Positions 9,200 through 19,455 of a DNA stretch of 64,000 bases are shown piece after piece. Every line of letters begins with the position of its first letter. Within the stretch, counting starts at the first letter, position 1. The notes beneath the pieces were generated by a model. It had not been told where the DNA came from. It saw only the letters and a list, made by a program, of their open reading frames with translations, and searched no databases. The translations under genes were made by a program, and so were the position numbers. Source of the stretch: Salinisphaera sp049568105 (lineage in GTDB: Bacteria; Pseudomonadota; Gammaproteobacteria; Nevskiales; Salinisphaeraceae); assembly GCF_049568105.1 (NCBI RefSeq), contig NZ_CP145335.1:4154001-4218000 (forward strand), written 5' to 3'.

Positions 9200-10595
9200 G
9201 GGCCGCCCCCGTGGCCAGCGGCGTCGCTAGTGCATCCCCGGCGATCCGGTTCAGATGGGCCGCGCAATAAAACCCCTGACAACGTCCCATACAGGCCCGG
9301 GTCCGTCGTTTCAGCCCACCGATATCGCCCGGCGGCAGGGTCGAGGCCAGCGCGGCTTCGATCTCGCGCCGGGTGACCAGTTCGCAGTGACAGACGATTT
9401 CGTCGTAGCCGGCTGCCTGCCAATCGCGCGGTCGGTGTTCGGCGATATTCGGCAGCCACGGCGTGGCCGGCGCGGCCAGCGGCGAATGCTGGCGGCGCTG
9501 TCGATACAGTGCATAGGCATGCGCTGCGATACCGAGCGCAGCCGTCAGGCCGGTCGAGCGCACCCCGCCTAGGGTCAGCCAGCCCCGCTCCGGCTCGTGG
9601 CGAATCCGATAATCCTTCTCCTCGGTCGCCGGGCGCAGGCCGGCATAGGTCGCGGTCACCGGCATCTCGGCCAGAGCCGGCAGGCGTTCGGCGGCCGCCG
9701 CGATCAGATCGGCCAGCGTCTGCTGGTCGACCCGGGCATGCTCGCGGTCGTCCTGTTCCTCGGCGGTCGGGCCGACCAGAACATTGCCATAGGCGGTACG
9801 GGTGACCACCACGCCCTTGGTGCGCGGCTGGGGCACCGGCAGCAGGATATGATCGATCAACGCTGCCGCTGCCTTGTCGAAGACCACGAACTGGCCCTTG
9901 CGCGGCCGGATCGCCATCTGGCTCTCGCCCAGCAGACGCTCCTCGACGACATCGCCGTACAGCCCGGCACAGTTGATCACCTGGGCAGCCGCCGTCGGGC
10001 CACGGCTGGTGTGCAGCTGCCAGAGTGCCCCGTCGTAGTCGCCGCCAAGCACTTCGCAATGCCGCCATACCTCGGCCCCGTTGGCCATGGCCTGGGTGAG
10101 ATAGGCCAGCGGCGCCGACCAGGGATCGATCACGTGCTCGTCGGGCACCAGCACGCCGGCCCGTACTGCCGGATTCAACTGCGGCTCGCGGGCCAGCACA
10201 TCGGCGCGATCGATACGCCGGACGTTGTCGACCCCATTGGCATGCGCCCGGGCCACGATCGCATCGAGCTCGGCGTCGTCCTGTTCGTTCCAGGCCGCTA
10301 CGATCGCACCGGTGGCGAGCAGCGGCAGATTCAGCGATTCGTGGATGGCTCGGTATTCGGCATAGCCGGCCTGCATACAGGCCAGTTCCAGGCTGTCTTC
10401 TGGCGCATCGAAGCCGGTATGCAGAATCGCGCTGTTGCCCTTGCTGGCTCCAGAGAGGATGTCCCGGCCTTTTTCGAGCAACAGCACCCGGGCGCCTTCG
10501 AGGGTAAACCGCCGGGCAACGGCACAGCCCACCACGCCGCCGCCGATCACGGCGACGTCATAGCTGTCCTGGCTCGAAGCGCTCTTTGAATCCAC
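9189..10595 (-). CDS. GlpA/DadA-like FAD dehydrogenase with C-terminal BFD-like [2Fe-2S] domain
   Basis: A 468-residue protein. Residues 1-370 are a DAO/glycerol-3-phosphate dehydrogenase fold with VIGGGVVGCAVARRF at the N-terminus and GLRPATEEKDY near the end of the FAD domain. Residues 395-450 carry CHC at 402-404 and CMGRCQGFYC at 435-444, the cysteine pattern of a bacterioferritin-ferredoxin-like [2Fe-2S] domain. The start is GTG at 10595; there is no Shine-Dalgarno sequence before it because an inverted repeat (10598-10633) occupies that space. It should oxidise the substrate, or its phosphorylated form made by the FGGY kinase of the same operon. The usual third partner with a DUF1667-type domain is absent. 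Confidence 0.87.
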   Translation of the reverse strand: MDSKSASSQDSYDVAVIGGGVVGCAVARRFTLEGARVLLLEKGRDILSGASKGNSAILHTGFDAPEDSLELACMQAGYAEYRAIHESLNLPLLATGAIVAAWNEQDDAELDAIVARAHANGVDNVRRIDRADVLAREPQLNPAVRAGVLVPDEHVIDPWSAPLAYLTQAMANGAEVWRHCEVLGGDYDGALWQLHTSRGPTAAAQVINCAGLYGDVVEERLLGESQMAIRPRKGQFVVFDKAAAALIDHILLPVPQPRTKGVVVTRTAYGNVLVGPTAEEQDDREHARVDQQTLADLIAAAAERLPALAEMPVTATYAGLRPATEEKDYRIRHEPERGWLTLGGVRSTGLTAALGIAAHAYALYRQRRQHSPLAAPATPWLPNIAEHRPRDWQAAGYDEIVCHCELVTRREIEAALASTLPPGDIGGLKRRTRACMGRCQGFYCAAHLNRIAGDALATPLATGAAHEH

Positions 10596-10597
10596 AG

Positions 10598-10633
10598 ATA
10601 ACGGTCAATTTATTTGGCAATGATGACCGTTAT
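10598..10633 (-). promoter_or_regulatory. Inverted-repeat operator in front of the FAD-dehydrogenase operon
   Basis: Perfect 10-base arms ATAACGGTCA (10598-10607) and TGACCGTTAT (10624-10633) separated by 16 bases, ending two bases before the GTG start of the GlpA-like gene. A further CGGTGACCG lies at 10643-10651, so the half-site GGTCA/TGACC occurs three times. This looks like the binding site of the DeoR-family regulator encoded just upstream. Bound regulator would block transcription start or early elongation. Its position leaves no room for a ribosome site, so translation may be leaderless. Confidence 0.6.
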
Positions 10634-10829
10634 TCCATAATTCGGTGACCGAGTAAAGGCAAAAGCCACAAAATTCCGGCTCAGCTTGGCAGTTCAGGCG
10701 CTGCTATCGCGCACCACAGGCGGCTGCCGTCCTGGACGTCCACTGACGAACCGAGGCTATGCGGCTGGAATGGCTGGGGGCGAAGCGGTGCCCGATCGGC
10801 GCCGATGCTGGCGGCCGAGCCCGGGGCGA

Positions 10830-11594
10830 CTAGTCTGGCGCGGCGATATGCAGCGCGACCCCGGCTTCCTGGAGGGCTTCACGCAGCTCGGCCTCGGGCA
10901 GCGCATCGACCACCAGTCGGTCGATCCGCGCCAGCGGGATCACCTTGAACAGGGCGCGCCGGCCGAGTTTGCTGGCATCGGCCAATACCGTCACGGTATC
11001 GGCTTGGGCGATCATGGCCCGTGCCACGTCGGCCTCGGCCAGCGAAAAATCCATGACGCCACCGGCATCCAGGGCCCCGGCGGTGATCACCACATGGGCC
11101 GCGTTAAAGCGTGCGATCTGTTCCTGGGCGAAGGTGCCCACCGCTTCCTGGGCGTCCGGCTCATACTCGCCGCCGATCAGAAACACGCGATTCTCGGATT
11201 CGCCAAGCGTCTGGGCGATCCGTACACAGTTGCTGATCACGGTCAGACCGCGCTGGCCCGCTAGCGCCCGGGCAAACAACAGTGTGGTGGTGCCGGTATC
11301 CACGAACAGACTGTCGCCAGAGACGAACAGAGCGGCGGCCAGCTCGGCCACGGCGGTCTTGGCCTCGACCCGTTCGTACATCCGGGTCGCGAAGGCGTTT
11401 TCATAAGCCGGATTGCCGGGCATGGCCGCGCCGCCATGGAATTTCTCGACCAGACCTTCATTCGCCAGCCCGCTCAGATCGCGCCGAATCGTCTCGGCCG
11501 AGGCCCCCGTCTGTTCGGCCAGCCAGGTTACGCTCACGCGGCGCTTGACGCGTAGCCATTCAAGGATGCGCTGGCGTCGGTCGAGGGCATTCAT
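10830..11594 (-). CDS. DeoR/GlpR-family transcriptional regulator
   Basis: A 254-residue repressor. The N-terminal winged helix (residues 1-57) reads RRQRILEWLRVKRRVSVTWL and continues with the recognition helix ASAETIRRDLSGL; the effector domain has DTGTTTLLFARAL and VISNCVRIA, the sugar-phosphate-binding pattern of the family, and ends with DASKLGRRALFKVIPL. The ATG at 11594 gives the standard MNALDRRQRIL start; a longer frame upstream is poor sequence. It is read in the same direction as the FAD-dehydrogenase operon with a 234-base gap that holds the inverted-repeat operator, so it most likely controls that operon in response to a phosphorylated intermediate. Confidence 0.88.
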   Translation of the reverse strand: MNALDRRQRILEWLRVKRRVSVTWLAEQTGASAETIRRDLSGLANEGLVEKFHGGAAMPGNPAYENAFATRMYERVEAKTAVAELAAALFVSGDSLFVDTGTTTLLFARALAGQRGLTVISNCVRIAQTLGESENRVFLIGGEYEPDAQEAVGTFAQEQIARFNAAHVVITAGALDAGGVMDFSLAEADVARAMIAQADTVTVLADASKLGRRALFKVIPLARIDRLVVDALPEAELREALQEAGVALHIAAPD

Positions 11595-11664
11595 CGGTAG
11601 CGAATTGTGGGTCGCGAGCTGAGGCGCGCAGTGTAGCCCGAGGCGCGCCAGAAAGAGGTAGCCT

Positions 11665-12375
11665 TCAAGCCGACAGCTCGGCTTCGGCTGCAGCGGTGAT
11701 CGCATCCAATCGTTCGCCCAGCGTGCTGGCCAGCGCATCCGGGATATCGCCGCGCTCACAGGCCAGTGGCTCGCCGATCACCACCACTACCCGCGCGAAC
11801 GGCTTGGGGATGAGCATCCGGTCCCAGGATTTGAGCTGCCAGTAGCGATCGGCGGCGAAGCTGATCGGCAGCATCGGCGCCTTGGTCATCTGGGCGAGCA
11901 TCGGCGTGCCCGGTTTGGCTGTGCGGGCCGGGCCATGCGGACCGTCGACCGCGATGATCGGCGAAACGCCGGCTTTGAGAGTGGTGTACATATCGCGAAA
12001 GGCGCGCGCGCCGGTGCGATTGGCCGAGCCGCGCAGGATCGTCGCGCCGAGCCCGCCGATGACCGCTGCGATCAACTCGCCGTCGCGCGAGGGCGAGACC
12101 AGAAACCCTGGCTGCAGACCGCGCGCCCGCGCGCCGAGCAGACAGCCCACCGTGTGCACCAATCGTTGGTGCCAACAGCACAGCAACGCCGAGCGCTGGT
12201 CGTCGACTAGGGTCTGCAGATGTGCTTCGCCGCGCACCGCGACCACGCGACAGCTCGCCAACAGCGCCCGAGCGAGTCCGCGCAACAACGGCGCGGCGAG
12301 CGCAATGAACAGTCGCTGGCGTCGGGACAGCGGCGTGCGGCCGGTTTTTTGCTGATGCTCGCGCGATTGGCTCAT
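11665..12375 (-). CDS. DUF374 lysophospholipid-acyltransferase-like protein
   Basis: A 236-residue protein of the DUF374 family, relatives of LpxL-type and lysophospholipid acyltransferases. The central stretch CCWHQRLVHTVG holds the expected catalytic His region, followed by SPSRDGELIA, GLGATILRGS and VDGPHGPARTAKPG, the signature order of the family. A hydrophobic N-terminal helix (FIALAAPLLRGLARALLA) suggests peripheral or single-pass attachment to the inner membrane. The ATG at 12375 is chosen over an upstream one that would add a Cys/Arg-rich stretch. Biological role in envelope lipid acylation is inferred from family membership. Confidence 0.83.
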   Translation of the reverse strand: MSQSREHQQKTGRTPLSRRQRLFIALAAPLLRGLARALLASCRVVAVRGEAHLQTLVDDQRSALLCCWHQRLVHTVGCLLGARARGLQPGFLVSPSRDGELIAAVIGGLGATILRGSANRTGARAFRDMYTTLKAGVSPIIAVDGPHGPARTAKPGTPMLAQMTKAPMLPISFAADRYWQLKSWDRMLIPKPFARVVVVIGEPLACERGDIPDALASTLGERLDAITAAAEAELSA

Positions 12376-12535
12376 GAACCCGGTTCGCCCACCCTGCTCT
12401 ACAAAACGTATGTCGTTAAACTGGCGAGACTTGTCGCACAGGCGCTGCATGTCGCAACGTCTTTGTTTTCGTCCCACAGCCTAACCGATCGGCCGCTGCT
12501 GCGAGCCTGACCGATCGGCCCGAAAGAGCGACGCG

Positions 12536-13996
12536 ATGTCCGCAATCGAGCAACTCTACGGCCGCGCGCCCGCGCTGCTGACCGATCTCTATCAACTCAC
12601 GATGGCCTATGCCCACTGGTATAACGGGACTGGGGCCCGCGAGTCGGTCTTTCATCTGTTCTTCAGGCAGGCGCCTTACGACAACGGCTTCGCCCTGGCC
12701 GGCGGGGTCGAGACCGCGATCGACTACATCACCGAAATCCGCTTCACCGAGGAAGACGTCGCCTATTTGGCCACGCTCAAGGACAATGCCGGCAAGCCGA
12801 TGTTTGCCGAAGGTTTTCTCGACTATCTACGCGATTTTTCATTCACCGGCGAGGTCGATGCCGTACCCGAGGGCACGGCGGTATTCCCGCACCAGCCGAT
12901 GCTACGGGTCCGCGGGCCAATCCTGGAAGCCCAACTGCTCGAAACCGCCCTGCTCAATCTGATGAACTTCCCGACCCTGGTCGCGACCAAGGCCGCGCGC
13001 ATCGTGCACGCCGCCGGCGGCGACCCGGTGCTCGATTTCGGCCTCCGCAAGGCCCAGGGCATCGACGGCGGCGTCTCGGCTGCCCGGGCCGCCTATATCG
13101 GCGGCTGTGCAGGCACCTCGAACGTGCTCGCTGGTCAGTTGTTCGGCGTACCGGTATCCGGCACCCATGCGCACGGCTGGGTGATGGCCTTTGACCATGA
13201 AATCGATGCCTTCGATGCCTATGCCGCTGCGCTCCCCAACAACTGCGTGTTCCTGGTCGATACCTACAACAGCATCGAGGGTATCGAGAACGCGATCCGG
13301 GCCGGCAACAAGCTGCGTGAGCACGGTTATGAAATGGCCGGCATCCGGCTGGATTCGGGCGATCTGGCCCAGCTGTCGCGACGCGCCCGGCGCCGGCTGG
13401 ATGCCGCCGGCTTCCCCGATGCCAAGATCGCGGCCAGCTCCAGCCTCGACGAACGCGTCATCGCCGATCTGAAATCGCGCGGCGCGCCAATCGTGCTCTG
13501 GGGCGTAGGCACCCGGCTGACCACGGCCCAGCCCGATGCCGCCTTGGACGGCGTCTACAAGCTGGGCGCGATCCGCGAGGATTCCGGGCGCTGGTCGTAT
13601 CGCATGAAGATGAGCGACACCCCCGGCAAGCTAACCCGGCCGGGCGTACAACAGGTCCGACGCTTTCTCGACCACGCCGGCGACCCGATCGCCGACCTGC
13701 TGTTCGACGAAGCCGCCTGGGCGACCGCCTGGGCCGGGGGCGTGGCCGAGTACGAGCATCGCTTCGAGGCCGAAGCCCCGCATACCGATCTGCTGCGCCC
13801 GGCCGTGCGCGAAGGCACACGGGTCGCGCCTTCGCCGGAACTTACCGAGATCCGCGACTACGCAATGGCCCAGTTCGCCTATTTCACCGACCGGCCGAAC
13901 TATCCGGCCCTGATCGATCATTATCTGGACGAGTCGACCGATGCGCTGCGCGACTGGCTGGCCCAGCGGCATCTGGATGGCAACGGCAAGCAATAA
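12536..13996 (+). CDS. pncB: Nicotinate phosphoribosyltransferase
   Basis: A 486-residue enzyme that converts nicotinate and PRPP to nicotinate mononucleotide in NAD salvage, with ATP hydrolysis. It opens with LLTDLYQLTMAYAHWYNG, the family signature; FGLRKAQGIDGG, GTHAHGWVMAF (with the His that is phosphorylated in the family) and IRLDSGDLAQLS follow in the right order. Length fits the longer bacterial/eukaryotic type. The ATG at 12536 is a few bases after GAAAGAGCGACG. It is functionally linked to pncA, which starts 657 bases downstream on the same strand. Confidence 0.95.
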   Translation: MSAIEQLYGRAPALLTDLYQLTMAYAHWYNGTGARESVFHLFFRQAPYDNGFALAGGVETAIDYITEIRFTEEDVAYLATLKDNAGKPMFAEGFLDYLRDFSFTGEVDAVPEGTAVFPHQPMLRVRGPILEAQLLETALLNLMNFPTLVATKAARIVHAAGGDPVLDFGLRKAQGIDGGVSAARAAYIGGCAGTSNVLAGQLFGVPVSGTHAHGWVMAFDHEIDAFDAYAAALPNNCVFLVDTYNSIEGIENAIRAGNKLREHGYEMAGIRLDSGDLAQLSRRARRRLDAAGFPDAKIAASSSLDERVIADLKSRGAPIVLWGVGTRLTTAQPDAALDGVYKLGAIREDSGRWSYRMKMSDTPGKLTRPGVQQVRRFLDHAGDPIADLLFDEAAWATAWAGGVAEYEHRFEAEAPHTDLLRPAVREGTRVAPSPELTEIRDYAMAQFAYFTDRPNYPALIDHYLDESTDALRDWLAQRHLDGNGKQ

Positions 13997-14653
13997 AGTC
14001 GATTGAAATATCAGGCGAGCGCCGTGATGGCCTTGGCCTATCGGAGCCGACCAGGCACGAATCTCGATCGCGGCGTGGCACGCACCGATCGGGCCATACC
14101 ACAGGCACGATGGACGCCAATCCGAATAAGCCAGCACCGGGATGCGATCATCCAGCGTTCTGGCGATGCCGTATGACAGCCCGGCATCATGTTTGGTCGG
14201 GCCACGCTACAGTGCCTGGCGCAGCCCCGCACGGAGCCTTTACAGACCGTGGTGCGGCAGCAACGCGGCCGGAATGCCCTTGGCCTGGCAGGATCGGCCT
14301 GCCAGGACCGGCGTGCTTGGGCGTTCGTCTCGTGCTGCAGCCGGCGGGCCAAGATTCATGCTCCGGCCTGGCCGCCAATCTGCACCGGCAACCTACAGGC
14401 CGTCGATACAGCCGCTCAGCCGCGCGGCAATGCATTCGGCTCGCTTAGTTGAGCCGGCTCGGCTGGCTTTGCCGTTGGGGCACAGCCGGCACGACTCGGC
14501 CGAACGTCCTCTTGGCCTGAGCGACCATTCCGCCGTCGCGATACGGCACGTCCTCGACATCGCCCCGGCCGTACCGGCAGGCTCGTCATGTAGAGAACGG
14601 TGTGCCGTTCTTCTATCCTGCTTGTTAGGCCAATGCATTAGCAGAATACGCTT
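13997..14653. other. Non-coding stretch between pncB and pncA
   Basis: This 657-base region has several reading frames on both strands, but none shows a recognisable protein, a ribosome site or the codon bias of the neighbours. It contains a perfect 9-base hairpin, CCTGGCAGG at 14284-14292 and CCTGCCAGG at 14298-14306 with a 5-base loop. AT-richer sequence at 14615-14650 just before pncA probably carries its promoter (TTGTTA at about 14626). No tRNA fold was seen. Confidence 0.5.
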
Positions 14654-15283
14654 ATGTCGGACGTTCTATTGCTCGTTGATATCCAGAACGATTTCCTGCC
14701 GGGCGGCGCGCTGGCGGTGCCGGAAGGCGATACTGTGGTGCCGATCGCCAACCGCTTGATCCCGGCCTTCGATACCGTGATCGCCAGCCAGGATTGGCAT
14801 CCGGCTAACCATCTGTCGTTTGCCGAACAACACCCCGGCCATCAGGCTTTCGAAGTCACCGAAGTCGACGGCGTGGAACAGATTCTGTGGCCGGTGCACT
14901 GCGTACAGAACAGCGCCGGTGCGAGCTTTGCCTCGGGGCTGGATATTGCCGGCATCGACCACGTGGTACGCAAGGGCGAGGATCGCCGGATCGACAGCTA
15001 CTCGGCCTTCTACGACAACGGCCATCGCAAGGCCACCGGCCTGGCCGAGACTTTGCGCGATCTCGATGCCGGGCGCCTGTTCGTCATGGGCCTGGCTGCG
15101 GACGTATGCGTGAAATACACGGTATTGGATGCGCTGGCCGAAGGCTTTGCCACCACGCTGATCGTCGATGGCGTACGTGGTGTGGATATGACGCCAGGCG
15201 ATACCGAGACCGCGATCGAGACCATGCAGGCAGCCGGTGCGGCCTGCCTGACCAGCGAGGCCCTGCTCGACAGCGGCCGCTGA
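14654..15283 (+). CDS. pncA: Nicotinamidase
   Basis: A 209-residue isochorismatase-fold hydrolase that deamidates nicotinamide to nicotinate, the substrate of PncB. LLVDIQNDFLPGGAL carries the catalytic Asp, SQDWHPANHLSF supplies the metal-binding Asp and His residues, and GLAADVCVKYT carries the nucleophilic Cys; HCVQNSAGASF fits the active-site strand. All three members of the catalytic triad can be seen, with the Lys in RKGEDR. The gene lies downstream of pncB, giving a complete route from nicotinamide to NaMN. Confidence 0.95.
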   Translation: MSDVLLLVDIQNDFLPGGALAVPEGDTVVPIANRLIPAFDTVIASQDWHPANHLSFAEQHPGHQAFEVTEVDGVEQILWPVHCVQNSAGASFASGLDIAGIDHVVRKGEDRRIDSYSAFYDNGHRKATGLAETLRDLDAGRLFVMGLAADVCVKYTVLDALAEGFATTLIVDGVRGVDMTPGDTETAIETMQAAGAACLTSEALLDSGR

Positions 15284-15428
15284 CTGATGCTTGGCGGCGG
15301 CCACTCGTTGGGCGCGGCGGACCGGACAAAAACAAGGCCTCGGGCTGCCCCCGACCAAAATCGTGTTTTCCAACGCGCCCGGCCTTGATAGATTGCAGCA
15401 CGATCTATCTACCCATCCGGGGTTTGCC

Positions 15429-17300
<1,872 letters not shown>

Positions 17301-17319
17301 CCCTGCAACGGAGAACTCG

Positions 17320-17688
17320 ATGTTTGCTACTCGCATCGCAGCCACGGCCGCACTGACCCTGTTGGTTGCCGCACCCGCCCTGGCCTACGACAGCCACGAC
17401 TTCACGACCACCGCGAGCACGGCCGGCACTACGGCCTATATCGTCGGTGAACACAACAAGGACGATTTCGAGGCCGCCCACGACTTCGCCCACAACCAGC
17501 AGTTTGCCTTGCAGCGCGAAGCCGCCGCCGGCGGCGGCGAACACGTCGCGGCCCTGGCCGAACTGCTGGGCACCGATGACGACCGGGCCTTCGGCCGCTG
17601 GATGCAGTCGCATTACGGTGCGCTCTATCCCGATCAGCCGGCCCAGGCCAATCTGGTCGACCGCATCGTCTCGCTACAGCGCGGCTGA
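17320..17688 (+). CDS. Small exported protein of unknown function
   Basis: A 122-residue protein with a clear Sec signal peptide: a short basic start, hydrophobic core ALTLLVAAPALA and cleavage expected after Ala22. The mature part of about 100 residues has no Cys and one motif, AAGGGEHVAALAELLG, which recalls the C-terminal segment of DUF3015 proteins; that similarity is weak and tentative. AACGGAGA lies six to twelve bases before the ATG and supports this start. It sits 19 bases after thiC and 6 before the HDAC-like gene, so the three may be cotranscribed, but a role in thiamine synthesis is not implied. Confidence 0.72.
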   Translation: MFATRIAATAALTLLVAAPALAYDSHDFTTTASTAGTTAYIVGEHNKDDFEAAHDFAHNQQFALQREAAAGGGEHVAALAELLGTDDDRAFGRWMQSHYGALYPDQPAQANLVDRIVSLQRG

Positions 17689-17694
17689 TCCGCT

Positions 17695-18627
17695 ATGGCC
17701 ACTGGCTACTTCTCTTGCCTCGAGCGCTGTCAGGCACACGACATGGGCGACCACCATCCGGAATCGCCCGATCGGCTGCCAGCGATCGAGCAGGGCCTGG
17801 AAGTGGTCGGCATTCAGGATAAGCTGGACCGGCGGGCGGCCCCAGCCGCACCGCTGGATGCCATCCGCCGCGTGCACGACGAACTCTATGTCGACGAGTT
17901 GGTGGCCATGGCGCCGGATACCGGTCGGGTGCCGCTGGATACCGATACCGTGCTCATGCCGCATTCGGTCGCAGCCGCCCGGCATGCCGCGGGCGGCGCG
18001 ATGGCCGCGGTCGATGCGGTGCTGGCCGGCGAGATCGCCAATGCCTTCTGTGCAGTGCGCCCGCCCGGCCACCACGCCGAACGCGATCGCGCCATGGGCT
18101 TTTGTTTTTTCGACAACATCGCGATCGCTGCCGCCCATGCCCTGGCCGAGCACGGCCTGGAGCGCGTCGCGATCCTGGATTTCGATGTCCACCACGGCAA
18201 CGGCACCGAAGATGTGCTGGCCAACGAGCCGCGTGTCCTATTCTGTTCGAGCTATCAGAACCCGCTGTTTCCCTATACTTCGGATACCAGTATTCCCGGC
18301 AAGCTGATCAAGACGCCGCTACGCGCCGGCACCGGCGGGGCGGTCTTCCGGCGTGCGATCGAGCGCGACTGGCTGCCGAGCGTAGATGAGTTCCAGCCCC
18401 AGTTGATTCTGGTCTCGGCCGGCTTTGATGCCCATCGCTCGGACCCGCTGGCCGATCTGCTGCTGGAAGCCGAGGATTTCGAGTGGATCACCGAGCGGAT
18501 CGCCGACGCTGCCGATCGGCATTGCGACGGACGTATCGTCAGCGTGCTGGAAGGCGGCTATGCCCTGGACGCCCTGGCCGCGAGTGCCGCGATCCATATC
18601 CAGACGCTGCTACGACGCGGCGAATAG
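17695..18627 (+). CDS. Histone-deacetylase-family amidohydrolase
   Basis: A 310-residue zinc hydrolase of the HDAC/acetoin-utilisation/polyamine-deacetylase superfamily. RPPGHHAERDRAMGFCFFDN holds the charge-relay His pair, DFDVHHGNGTEDV and SAGFDAHRSDPL supply the zinc-binding Asp, His and Asp residues, and EGGYALDALA carries the C-terminal glycine loop. All catalytic positions are present, so it should be active on an acetylated amine or lysine; which one cannot be told. It starts with ATG 6 bases after the small exported protein. The length matches bacterial class II-like members. Confidence 0.9.
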   Translation: MATGYFSCLERCQAHDMGDHHPESPDRLPAIEQGLEVVGIQDKLDRRAAPAAPLDAIRRVHDELYVDELVAMAPDTGRVPLDTDTVLMPHSVAAARHAAGGAMAAVDAVLAGEIANAFCAVRPPGHHAERDRAMGFCFFDNIAIAAAHALAEHGLERVAILDFDVHHGNGTEDVLANEPRVLFCSSYQNPLFPYTSDTSIPGKLIKTPLRAGTGGAVFRRAIERDWLPSVDEFQPQLILVSAGFDAHRSDPLADLLLEAEDFEWITERIADAADRHCDGRIVSVLEGGYALDALAASAAIHIQTLLRRGE

Positions 18628-18803
18628 CCTCTCGCCGACGTGGTTCCGGCTCGGCAGGCCATAGCGCCCGGCCCGCCCCTCGGCTATATTCCGCAAACGC
18701 TTTTGGCCCCGATCGTTGCGCACCAGAGCACGGCCCGGTCTTGGGGCCGTTGCCGACGCGCCGTATAGTGGCATCGTTTTTTCTGCCCTGCCGCCGACCG
18801 ATC

Positions 18804-19424
18804 ATGACGCTTTCTACGCTGTCGGTGTTCATTCCGACCTTTTTTCTCGTTTCGCTCACCCCTGGCCTGTGCATGACGCTGTCGTTGAGCCTGGGCATGA
18901 CGGTCGGGGTACGGCGTACCGCCTGGATGTGGCTCGGCGAGCTGGTCGGGGTGGCCACGGTCGCCGTGGCCTCAGTGGCCGGCGTGGCCACCGTACTGCT
19001 GCGCTATCCGGCGGTGTTCACGGTCTTTAAATGGGTCGGCGGTGCCTATCTGATCTGGCTCGGCCTCGAGATGTGGCGCTCGAAAGGCAATCTGGCCATC
19101 CCCGAAATCGACGACGATGCCCCGCCGCCGCCGCGGGCCCAGCTCGCCAGCCAGGGGCTGATCACGGCGATCGCCAACCCTAAGGGCTGGGCGTTCTTTA
19201 TTGCCCTGTTGCCACCGTTCCTGGATTTCGATCAGCCGCTGACGCCGCAGCTGAGCGGGCTGCTGGCCATGATCCTGAGCATGGAACTGGCCTGTCTGCT
19301 GCTGTATGCCAGCGGCGGCTCGGCCGCCCGGGCCGCCTTGGCCAAGCGCTCCAATGTCCGCCTGCTCAATCGTATCGCCGGGACGCTGATCATGGGCGTC
19401 GGGCTATGGTTGGCACTGGACTAA
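18804..19424 (+). CDS. LysE/RhtB-family amino acid exporter
   Basis: A 206-residue inner-membrane protein with about six hydrophobic segments. The N-terminal FLVSLTPGLCMTLSLSLGM corresponds to the SPGP-type motif of the family, and GAYLIWLGLEMWR plus NPKGWAFF are the usual second and third landmarks. It should export an amino acid or derivative by proton antiport. The ATG at 18804 is preferred; the frame extends upstream but without hydrophobic character. It is convergent with the sugar epimerase gene and has no obvious regulator beside it. Confidence 0.9.
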   Translation: MTLSTLSVFIPTFFLVSLTPGLCMTLSLSLGMTVGVRRTAWMWLGELVGVATVAVASVAGVATVLLRYPAVFTVFKWVGGAYLIWLGLEMWRSKGNLAIPEIDDDAPPPPRAQLASQGLITAIANPKGWAFFIALLPPFLDFDQPLTPQLSGLLAMILSMELACLLLYASGGSAARAALAKRSNVRLLNRIAGTLIMGVGLWLALD

Positions 19425-19455
19425 CAGACCATGCCGATGAGGCGCCCGACGCCGA

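Noticed and set aside
9597..10589. 330-codon open frame on the plus strand
   Set aside because: Antisense to the GlpA-like dehydrogenase, whose cofactor and Cys motifs are clear.
14142..14759. 205-codon frame upstream of pncA
   Set aside because: It overlaps the real pncA start in another frame, has unusual codon use and shows no motif.
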